The notes under the pieces were generated by a model. It saw nothing but the letters and a program-made list of their open reading frames with translations. It searched no databases and was not told the DNA's origin. The translations under genes were made by a program, and so were the position numbers. This document shows positions 27,101-32,353 of a stretch of DNA of 64,000 nucleotides, in pieces. Each line of letters opens with the position of its first letter. Within the stretch, counting starts at the first letter, position 1. Source of the stretch: Lepisosteus oculatus (taxonomy: Eukaryota; Chordata; Actinopteri; Semionotiformes; Lepisosteidae); NCBI RefSeq assembly GCF_040954835.1, contig NC_090716.1:6001605-6065604 (forward strand), read 5' to 3'.

Positions 27101-27914
27101 TGCAGTACATCACCAAAATTAAAAGGAAACATACTTTAATATAATTATTTTATTTACCAATCAGAGCTTATGCAAGGCACATGTTGTGTTACATCCTCAC
27201 AACATACTGTATGAAATAAAAAACACTATTTCCCTTAAGAATGTAAAACCAATAACAAAATATGGACCACGTTTTCAGCTTTTCTGAAAGACAAGCCTCA
27301 CATTGTTTCTGCAGCAAATACAATTCCAATAGTTATTTTGTTCAAATACCTTAAGCTGCTCGTCTTTGGTGCGCAGGACATTATCTTTTTCTCGGATCAG
27401 TTCTTTCAGCTGAACCACAAGTTGTTCAGTCTGAGCCAGCTGTTCAGTTATATCTGCCACCGACTGGCTGCTCATGCCATCCGGGGGAGCTGGTGCCTGT
27501 GGATTAGCAAAGCAAGTAGGACAGTGAACCTCAGTGAGCAGCTCACTATTGGCACAGCAATCTGCCAAAGCACATTTGTCTGCACAGCACTCTATACAGC
27601 ATATGCTTCATTTAGCATGTAATTACACAGACATGCTCATTCAAAACCACATAAATATATCACAACTGTTTGGCTATAAATAAACTCTTGATGCAACATA
27701 TTTTTGGAACAGTGGTAGGTAATTTTACTGGTAGGAAGAATTTGTCTACTTATGCACATTTGCATATATACTGTATATGAAGAAACATATACAGTATATG
27801 TATACTTAATACTTGAGCATGAAAATGCATCAGGCTAAAATTCCCAATAGTCACATTTTTAATACTCACTCCCTGACCAGGGGCTGACTCATCTCCAGAG
27901 TACCACTTCCACAT
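3..27914 (-). CDS. golgb1: Giantin / golgin subfamily B member 1, 28 coding exons, complete
   Basis: Giantin is a tail-anchored Golgi membrane protein whose long cytoplasmic coiled coil tethers COPI vesicles and cisternae. I joined 28 coding exons, from the ATG at 27914-27912 to the TAA at 5-3, with consistent phases: 14,856 nt, about 4,951 residues. Nearly everything is heptad-like coiled coil rich in Glu, Gln, Lys and Leu. Identification rests on family landmarks: an N-terminal block with [16 protein letters not shown], three KLxAALxxRKE repeats (about residues 2543, 2738, 3195), an [11 protein letters not shown] block, three 'SLQxDRD' repeats (about 4127, 4402, 4513), [13 protein letters not shown], and PPGAPQEK near the end. 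The last 22 residues are a hydrophobic anchor ending TGLL. Mammalian giantin is about 3,260 residues, so this one is half as long again. It could be the direct orthologue or a fish-retained paralogue; I cannot decide from sequence alone. Confidence 0.93.
428..542 (-). CDS. golgb1: golgb1 coding exon 27 (pre-anchor linker)
   Basis: The acceptor is TTTTAG and the donor AAG|GTAGGT. One nucleotide completes a serine codon from the previous exon, then 38 codons, leaving in phase 0. It encodes a non-coiled linker containing [20 protein letters not shown], just upstream of the basic and hydrophobic anchor exon. Confidence 0.88.
819..953 (-). CDS. golgb1: golgb1 coding exon 26
   Basis: The acceptor is TTCCACTAG and the donor AAAAG|GTTGAC; it enters with 1 nt and leaves in phase 2. 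It encodes coiled coil with [20 protein letters not shown], equivalent to the coil just before the linker of mammalian giantin. Confidence 0.88.
1267..1358 (-). CDS. golgb1: golgb1 coding exon 25
   Basis: The acceptor is CCTTTCCAG and the donor GGAG|GTGAAA; it runs from phase 0 to phase 2. The peptide [20 protein letters not shown] contains the PGAPQEK landmark of giantin C-terminal regions. Confidence 0.9.
1809..1976 (-). CDS. golgb1: golgb1 coding exon 24
   Basis: The acceptor is AATTTCAG and the donor CAA|GTGAGT; phase 0 at both ends, 56 codons. It encodes coiled coil ([20 protein letters not shown]), followed by a Pro/Gln-rich break before the next exon. Confidence 0.9.
2322..2471 (-). 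CDS. golgb1: golgb1 coding exon 23 (GC donor)
   Basis: The acceptor is TTTTGCAG before ATGGAAAGTG; 50 codons, phase 0 at both ends. The peptide ends [15 protein letters not shown], a strong giantin landmark. The donor is AAG|GCAAGA, a non-canonical GC site matching the GC-AG consensus. Reading on reaches an in-frame TGA within five codons with no usable GT, so GC is the only donor that continues the frame. Confidence 0.88.
2613..2772 (-). CDS. golgb1: golgb1 coding exon 22
   Basis: The acceptor is ATATTTAG and the donor AAG|GTAAAA. One nucleotide completes an arginine codon, then 53 codons, out in phase 0. It encodes coiled coil including [17 protein letters not shown]. Confidence 0.88.
2773..4084. 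other. golgb1 intron between coding exons 21 and 22
   Basis: This is a 1.3-kb AT-rich intron in which I see no further coding exon; the flanking phases (2 then 1 nt) join directly. No recognisable repeat. Confidence 0.8.
4085..4242 (-). CDS. golgb1: golgb1 coding exon 21
   Basis: The acceptor is ACATTCCAG and the donor AAG|GTATCT; it runs from phase 0 to phase 2. It encodes coiled coil ([20 protein letters not shown]). It directly follows the giant exon in the transcript. Confidence 0.9.
4439..15517 (-). CDS. golgb1: golgb1 giant coding exon 20 (11,079 nt)
   Basis: This is one uninterrupted exon of 3,693 codons, phase 0 at both ends, with acceptor CATTTTCTAG and donor GTG|GTAAGT. The frame is open from the acceptor itself (first residues [14 protein letters not shown]); the first in-frame TTG or ATG further in is not a real start. 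It encodes almost continuous coiled coil. Landmarks in protein order: [15 protein letters not shown] near 10,520, [15 protein letters not shown] near 9,930, [16 protein letters not shown] near 8,560, [18 protein letters not shown] near 7,090, then [14 protein letters not shown] near 5,770, [20 protein letters not shown] near 5,590, [14 protein letters not shown] near 4,950 and [13 protein letters not shown] near 4,610. All have counterparts in mammalian giantin. Confidence 0.96.
15695..15799 (-). CDS. golgb1: golgb1 coding exon 19
   Basis: The acceptor is AATTTCCAG and the donor AAG|GTAACA; phase 0 at both ends, 35 codons. It encodes coiled coil beginning [18 protein letters not shown]. Confidence 0.9.
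16033..16201 (-). CDS. golgb1: golgb1 coding exon 18
   Basis: The acceptor is TTATTTAG and the donor AAA|GTACGA. One nucleotide completes a glycine codon, then 56 codons. It encodes coiled coil ([20 protein letters not shown]). Confidence 0.87.
16436..16545 (-). CDS. golgb1: golgb1 coding exon 17
   Basis: It is too short to stand out as an open frame. The acceptor is CCCATTGAAG and the donor AAAGG|GTGAGA; phase 0 to phase 2. The peptide [20 protein letters not shown] is typical coiled coil, and both phases fit the neighbouring exons. Confidence 0.85.
16546..18667. other. golgb1 introns around coding exon 16
   Basis: Two introns of about 1 kb (16546-17527 and 17659-18667) flank the exon at 17528-17658. 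Both are AT-rich, with no additional exon or repeat that I could support. Confidence 0.75.
17528..17658 (-). CDS. golgb1: golgb1 coding exon 16
   Basis: Two nucleotides complete a glycine codon, then 43 codons, out in phase 0. The donor is CTGCAG|GTAGAC; the acceptor (AAAATGTCAG) has a weak pyrimidine tract. The peptide [20 protein letters not shown] is strong coiled coil. Confidence 0.85.
18668..18791 (-). CDS. golgb1: golgb1 coding exon 15 (non-coil aromatic segment)
   Basis: The acceptor is GTTATTCTAG and the donor ACAG|GTGTGA; phase 0 to phase 1. It encodes an acidic, apparently disordered segment, [20 protein letters not shown] followed by a Gly-Gly-Trp-Trp-Pro-Glu-Tyr motif near residue 697. 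This breaks the coiled coil and could be a protein-binding site. Confidence 0.85.
19289..19464 (-). CDS. golgb1: golgb1 coding exon 14 (DDWFFPGC segment)
   Basis: The donor CAG|GTAGGA is clear. The acceptor chosen (TCTGAAGAG|AATTG) is purine-rich and weak, but it gives the two nucleotides needed by the phase-1 exon upstream, and the frame is closed by TGA just before it. The peptide has a non-coil aromatic motif, [19 protein letters not shown] (near residue 620), then coiled coil [18 protein letters not shown]. The exact 5' boundary is the least certain in the model. Confidence 0.75.
19465..22163. other. golgb1 largest internal intron (2.7 kb)
   Basis: It is AT-rich, with short open frames on both strands that lack coiled-coil or domain character. 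A small extra exon here would change the phase argument for the weak acceptor at 19465; none was convincing. Confidence 0.65.
22164..22314 (-). CDS. golgb1: golgb1 coding exon 13
   Basis: The acceptor is TGTGGACAG and the donor GAAG|GTAAAG; phase 0 to phase 1. It encodes coiled coil including [22 protein letters not shown] content is higher than in the flanking introns. Confidence 0.88.
22716..22807 (-). CDS. golgb1: golgb1 coding exon 12
   Basis: The acceptor is TTAACTGCAG and the donor CAG|GTTTGG. Two nucleotides complete an Asp codon, then 30 codons. The peptide is [20 protein letters not shown] and onward, coiled coil. Confidence 0.88.
23049..23166 (-). CDS. golgb1: golgb1 coding exon 11
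   Basis: The acceptor is CTAATATAG and the donor AATG|GTAAAT; phase 0 to phase 1. It encodes coiled coil ([20 protein letters not shown]) after a short Ser/Pro opening. Confidence 0.88.
23271..23386 (-). CDS. golgb1: golgb1 coding exon 10
   Basis: The acceptor is CTCTCAAACAG and the donor CAG|GTTAGT. Two nucleotides complete an Ala codon, then 38 codons. The peptide [20 protein letters not shown] is basic coiled coil. Confidence 0.9.
23793..24087 (-). CDS. golgb1: golgb1 coding exon 9
   Basis: The acceptor is TTGTTTTCAG and the donor GAAG|GTGAAT; phase 0 to phase 1, 295 nt. It encodes coiled coil starting [20 protein letters not shown] and running to a Pro/Thr-rich break before KMTELE. Confidence 0.92.
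24404..24517 (-). CDS. golgb1: golgb1 coding exon 8
   Basis: The acceptor is GCTGATAG and the donor AAG|GTAAGG; phase 0 at both ends, 38 codons. The peptide is [20 protein letters not shown] and onward, coiled coil. Confidence 0.9.
24634..24756 (-). CDS. golgb1: golgb1 coding exon 7
   Basis: The acceptor is TTGTTTGTAG and the donor CAG|GTAACC; phase 0 at both ends, 41 codons. It encodes coiled coil ending [17 protein letters not shown]. Confidence 0.9.
24943..25128 (-). CDS. golgb1: golgb1 coding exon 6
   Basis: The acceptor is GAATTGCAG and the donor AAT|GTAGGT; phase 0 at both ends, 62 codons. It encodes coiled coil ([20 protein letters not shown] and onward). Confidence 0.9.
25600..25767 (-). 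CDS. golgb1: golgb1 coding exon 5 (GC donor)
   Basis: The acceptor is CTTTTCACAG; 56 codons, phase 0 at both ends. It encodes coiled coil ([20 protein letters not shown]) followed by a Ser/Thr/Pro linker. The donor is AAG|GCAAGC, the second GC site in this gene; no GT downstream keeps the frame. Confidence 0.87.
26153..26275 (-). CDS. golgb1: golgb1 coding exon 4
   Basis: The acceptor is CATCCTGCAG and the donor AAG|GTGGAC; phase 0 at both ends, 41 codons. The peptide runs from a Gly/Asp-rich linker into [20 protein letters not shown] coiled coil. Confidence 0.9.
26601..26747 (-). CDS. golgb1: golgb1 coding exon 3
   Basis: The acceptor is TCCTGTTAG and the donor AAG|GTGCTT; phase 0 at both ends, 49 codons. 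The peptide [20 protein letters not shown] matches the pattern of the mammalian giantin N-terminal coil (KL-K-KL--KAK-TSLN). Confidence 0.92.
27350..27496 (-). CDS. golgb1: golgb1 coding exon 2
   Basis: The acceptor is AATCCACAG and the donor AAG|GTATTT; phase 0 at both ends, 49 codons. A Pro/Ser-rich start leads into [16 protein letters not shown], the most recognisable N-terminal giantin block. Confidence 0.92.
27870..27914 (-). CDS. golgb1: golgb1 first coding exon (start codon)
   Basis: The start ATG lies in the context GAGACCATGT, with A at -3, and encodes [15 protein letters not shown] before the donor GGA|GTGAGT. The exon itself begins at 27930 after acceptor CCTCACAG, leaving 16 nt of 5' UTR. 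If joined to the putative exon 1, an in-frame TGA lies upstream, which supports this ATG. This N-terminus differs from the one I recall for human giantin, suggesting an alternative first exon or lineage difference. Confidence 0.85.
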
Positions 27915-27930
27915 GGTCTCAGATAGGTCC

Positions 27931-30024
27931 CTGTGAGGCAAAAGAGATTGGTCCTGAACTAGGACAACTTGATAAATTTAAACAACAAACAAAACATGAA
28001 TGCATGACTACTATACTGCATAACATTTTAAAAAGGATTCCATTCACTTCATCACAAGGCTATATACTAGTACAGTATACACTACACTAGTTAGCATCCA
28101 GGTGGATGCTGCACATTGGTGGTGGTGGTGGAGGGGAGTCCCCATTACCTGTAAAGCGCTTTGAGTGGAGTGTCCAGAAAAGCGCTATATAAGTGTAAGT
28201 AATCATTATTATTATTCAGAGGTTTTAACACCCTGAGTTCATTCAAGGTACACATTGTGCTTTCCCCTTACTGTATATGAAACAAAAAAAAATGAAAAAT
28301 ATGTATTTTTTTAATAACTTAAACTGTTTTCCAACTTTTCAGCATGGAATTAACCTTTACTTGTTCACTCTATTTTGAGGTTCCATCACTGTACTGATAG
28401 TGAGAAGCAAACAAGCTCCAAGTGATGCAAACATGAAAAATAGCTAATTGATCAAGATAGGCATCAATGCACAGATAAAACAAAAGGCTCAGATGACTGC
28501 TCATTAGCTGGACTTAATACAGAACTTTTGAAATCCTAATTACGATATGAAAGTGGTACCGCTTTCTCTTCAGATTACAATTATGTTTATTTCTTCTTAG
28601 GAAAAAAACATCCTAATATTGAATATTTAAACCTTGTCTGAGGTGCAATTGGTTGTAGATCCAACAGTACTGAACAAGAAAGAACAACATCACAGGATTC
28701 ACAACAAGCAAACAAAAACATTCTGAAAAGAACTTAAAGTAGACAACTGGCAGCAATTACATCAGCATACAGAGCAAAACTATTTATTCCATTTGATCAT
28801 TATAAATTAATTGTTGTAAATAATATGCTCTTCATTCTATGGGTTTCATTAACTTGGGTGATGACAATGTACAGTATTGTCACCTTATATTTATTTATAC
28901 ATCACTATTTTACTGGATTAATCTCCTTTAAAGAGTATCACAGTAGTGTCTCAACTGGAATATGAACCTACAACCCTCCCAGTTACATGTTCAGAGCCCT
29001 GAACCCTAAATCAAACACTAAACCCTCAGTACTGCACACCTGTGAGGCCTCACAGAACATGGCTGACTTCCAATGCATTATTCAGATCATTAGGGGTGTT
29101 GGCTCCAGTAACTCAGTTAAATTCCATCTGGGTCGTACAATCTGACTTTTTTAAAGCTCCCCATCAATTCAGATGGCGAAGTAATTTCTCACTTCCCTAC
29201 GGATGGCTGTGCTGTATAAGTAATACCGCTGGAAGAGAATGGATGATACACAGTGGGCGATGAAGCTCAAGTACTGCGGAACCATAGGATTCAAAGCGCT
29301 GTATACATGCAAGGAATTAATAATACTATCAAAACATTTCAACGAGCTCTCAAACTATATCAAGCATCTTATCCCAATACCAATTATAAAATATTTACTG
29401 ATTGAACATAGTAGGTGGTACCATCTCTTGGAACATTTTTAAAGCTCATGCATTTTACTTTATCACACGTCAGCATAAAAACTCACAAAACGTCCCAGAA
29501 CGTGTCTAAACGGCTGTCTAAATATTTTAACTTCTGTTCATTTTCACTTTATGTGTTTACTGCATCTCGATACATCTGCTTTGCAAACTCGCTTCGGTAA
29601 AATAAAATGCATCGTCATATCTACAGTACGCCAGTTTTCAATTCAAAACCAGGAAGCACATGAACATATGCGATTCTATTTCTGGCTTTATGTAAACATC
29701 ATAATAAAAAAAGCAACGTTCATATTAACTTGTGTAGTTACTTACTGTGGGCAATCGCTTCGATCGTAGACTAGTGCTGACTTAATTTATTAATTAATAT
29801 GATAAACCCCCGATGCTTATTTGCACCAGCCATCTAAATACCAAACCTGATTTGAAACAAGATCCACAATTTTTGAATAACTGAAAACATAGAATCGATG
29901 CATGTTTTTTTTTTTTTTGGTCACAGCACTAAAAAGCATTATGTTGGTGCCATACGATAGCACCACTAGCAGGGTTAACCCGTATTAAGCAGATCGAATT
30001 ACACGAAAGAAAGAACTGTTTTAC
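27931..30024. other. golgb1 first intron
   Basis: This is a 2.1-kb intron if exon 1 is correct. It contains a reverse fragment of the dispersed repeat also present at 45.1 kb (see 28083-28210) and otherwise AT-rich sequence with no supported gene. Confidence 0.6.
28083..28210 (-). repeat. Truncated copy of ~590-bp dispersed repeat
   Basis: It matches, in reverse orientation, the first ~120 bp of the element at 45067: the GCTTTTCTGGACACTCCACT segment, AAGCGCTTTACAGGTAATGG, and the CACCACCACCAATGTGCAGC region. It ends in an ATT microsatellite tail. Confidence 0.8.
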
Positions 30025-30175
30025 CTGATTACAAACGGGTCATCAAGATGCTATGTAACCGTTGATGGTGAAAAGTACTCCGTATTTATAAAAGCAAGCT
30101 TATATTTTGCTCATGGTGCAGAAAATCCTCGGGTGTCAGCCGCACCACTACCCTTCAGCCGACAGCCATCTTGGT
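30025..30175 (-). other. golgb1: Putative non-coding first exon of golgb1 (5' UTR)
   Basis: This lies between a promoter-like CRE/YY1 cluster and a good donor, AATCAG|GTAAAA (exon end 30025). The start near 30175 is a guess based on the YY1-type motif. If transcribed, the leader contains three ATGs, each opening a four-codon upstream ORF: 30169-30155, 30114-30100 and 30043-30029. Splicing would join it to 27930. Confidence 0.5.
30165..30174 (-). promoter_or_regulatory. YY1-type initiator-proximal motif (CCAAGATGGC)
   Basis: On the minus strand it reads CCAAGATGGC, matching the YY1 core AAGATGGC that commonly sits just downstream of transcription starts in TATA-less promoters. Its ATG is also the first of the short upstream ORFs. 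Confidence 0.5.
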
Positions 30176-30223
30176 CAGGTGAACAAACAGCTGAGGAACG
30201 CCAAGGCTGACGCGGCACGTACG

Positions 30224-30231
30224 TGACGTCA
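30224..30231. promoter_or_regulatory. CRE-type CREB/ATF site in golgb1 promoter
   Basis: It is a perfect palindromic TGACGTCA within a short GC-richer, CpG-bearing stretch about 55 bp upstream of the proposed transcription start. No TATA box is evident, as expected for a housekeeping Golgi gene. Confidence 0.55.
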
Positions 30232-30611
30232 GGATTATACCCAGTGTGTGCGTTTCCCAATGGATTTTTTGGAGCCAGTCCCAACCGGTCGGATTAGTCG
30301 TTCCATACAAATCTATGGATAATCTGTATCGTTTTTATGTGGTGCAAATGCTACCTCTTGTATACAGCTATTTGTAGGGTTTTTGTTTCACAAAACGATT
30401 TTTAACAGATTTTATCTTGCGGAAATTAGATGCATTCAGAATTTGGGGGGTGTCATTTAAATTAATTTTTAATGTGTTTATTGGTTACGTACTACCCTTA
30501 CATTGCCCTGAAAGATACAGTATATGTTTATGTTGCACTGAAATCTTCAAAAACGTTTTGCTTCAATTTACTTTCATCACGAAGAAGTATTATTAAATTA
30601 AGTTGAAGTAG

Positions 30612-30780
30612 GTTGCTGCGTCAGCATGGGTAGGCTGCAAAGGAACAGGTAACGGGAATTATTCCATGGTGAAAAGAAAAGAAAGGAAACAGCATTTCAG
30701 ATGTGGAGCCTTCTTCAGGTGTGCCACAGCCGAAACATTGCGTTTCCTTTCTTTTCTTTTCAGCATGGAATAAACCCTGG
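30612..30780. repeat. Foldback (inverted-repeat) element, diverged copy
   Basis: It has imperfect arms: 30659-30690 (ATTCCATGGTGAAAAGAAAA...) pairs with 30742-30773 (...TTTTCAGCATGGAATAA). The loop contains ACAGCCGAAACATTGCG. It is preceded by the flanking tag TCAGCATGGGTAGGCTGCAA shared with other copies. It lies just upstream of the golgb1 promoter. Confidence 0.75.
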
Positions 30781-30944
30781 CAAGAGTGTGTGCTGAAATT
30801 ATTAGTTTTAAAATAGTTCTAGCTATATGTTTCTTTTAACTTCGTTTTAGGGTGAGTTTAGTCTCAAATTAGCTCCTTTAAAAAGTTAACTACCATGTTA
30901 ATCTTCTAACAAACATTAAAGGTCAGATTAGTTCATGTGGGAAG

Positions 30945-31040
30945 CTGTGTCAGCATGCGTAGTCTACAAAGGTAATCGGTTTATCCCAGGTGTGATCTAA
31001 CTATAACTCTAACTCTCACATCTGAAGAAGGCTTCACAGA
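30945..31040 (+). repeat. Fragment of the same foldback family
   Basis: Shares the tag GCTGTGTCAGCATGCGTAG and a degenerate GGTTTATCCCAGGTGTGA, then CATCTGAAGAAGGCTTCACA. The arms are lost. Confidence 0.5.
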
Positions 31041-32225
31041 TATACTCATATACTCAGATATAAAAGATTACCCAGAGATATGTCTACTGACCTTGTTAAC
31101 TGTAATCTATGAGTGTCAGGAGAGGAGGAATCAGGCTGTGGTGGAACCCAAAATAATGGAATTGTTTAAAGAGAAAAAGAATGTCTCTATCAACATATTG
31201 TTTAATTTTGTAGACTGTAATTGCAGGTTATCACCAAAAATCATAATCAGTAAAACAAAAAGAAGTAGAAATAGTCTTTTATTAGAGTAGTCCCTAAACC
31301 CTGTCTGAAAACCCTGTATTACAAGAGGGGGCTTTAAGGGAGGCATTACTGTATATTAGGAGTTGTATAAATCTCCATGCAAGCATAATGAAGACCACAA
31401 ATGAACCTGAAGAAAGCGGGCAAAAGAAAAATAACACAATCTAGCCCCAAAACAATAATACAGTAAAGCTAAATCCACAAACTGGTCAGTTTGGTGAAAA
31501 TATCACACATATCTGATAGGTTTTATAATGTTTGAGTTCCAGGACAGTTATTTCCTTATTGATTATTTCCTTGTTCAATATAAATAGCAGAACAATGTTA
31601 AAGTTAATCATCTTGAATGACACATTCTTATTCTGTACAAACAATAAAAAGCCTTTGTATAAAAACATGTAAAATCACAAACCCACGTTACCTAAGGATA
31701 AAAGATAGTAGCGCAGTATAGTGCTGGTGATGTTGTAGTGATATCATACATGGTTACAATAGCTTATAATGAATGTGATGGCATTTGGAAATGTCATTAC
31801 GCTCAATGCACCCATGTTGATTCAATGCCTGTTCCATTCTGGCACTGCAAAATCCTTCAAATCCAGATACCAGACAGCAGATTATATTGTAGTCAACAAC
31901 CAAGACAGTACCAAAGGACTATTCAACTGGTGCCATGTTGGAGGACCAACAAAATGTTCTGGCTCAGAAAGTGCTGTGAGCATGCAAATGCCCATGTTTA
32001 AAATATACACAATATGAAGATACTTGAAGATGGCCCCGTAAATCCATCAGTGAAGAAGACCTGTCCTTTCCTCAACTGAAATGGTGCTTTAATCTGATGT
32101 TAGCTCTTCACATTGCTGCTAATCCATGTTGCCATGTTAGCAGAAACTTAAAGTTCCCCTTCTGAGTTTCTCTCTTGGGTGCATTTTCTCCCACACCCAG
32201 CTGGAAGTTAAATCATTGTTAATAG

Positions 32226-32353
32226 TCAAAGAGATGCCCGTTTTCTCCTGTTGTCTATAACCCACCCACTTGGATTCACGTTTAGCTTCAGCATATTCAT
32301 AACCCATTGATCCTTCTGAGCACCTTTGATGAACTCTTCTAGCGAAAGCTGGC
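32226..32353 (-). CDS. GCAP2-like copy 1, exon 4
   Basis: The acceptor is T-rich (TTTTTTTTTTGCAG). Two nucleotides complete the Gly, then 41 codons and TGA at 32228-32226. It finishes EF4 ([20 protein letters not shown]) and ends RRKRASL, unlike the RRKSAMF end of copy 2. Confidence 0.92.

Larger units (their letters stand above)
22315..27869. other. golgb1 5' introns among coding exons 1-13
   Basis: The introns of 100-610 bp between the listed exons hold nothing else I could support. One AT-rich inverted repeat lies near 27763-27800 (the 15-nt core TATACTGTATATG-type arms around a short loop), of unknown significance. Confidence 0.7.
30232..32225. other. Intergenic region between golgb1 promoter and the first GCAP gene
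   Basis: It is AT-rich and holds the two foldback-family copies listed. It also holds a possible ATTAAA polyadenylation hexamer for the GCAP gene (minus strand, 32093-32088). No gene supported. Confidence 0.6.

Noticed and set aside
28990-29030. Telomere-like CCCTAA runs
   Set aside because: Only two or three degenerate, unevenly spaced matches; no array.
31738-32017. Two overlapping plus-strand open frames (87 and 82 codons) upstream of golgb1
   Set aside because: No splice sites, promoter or family resemblance; composition like the surrounding intergenic DNA.
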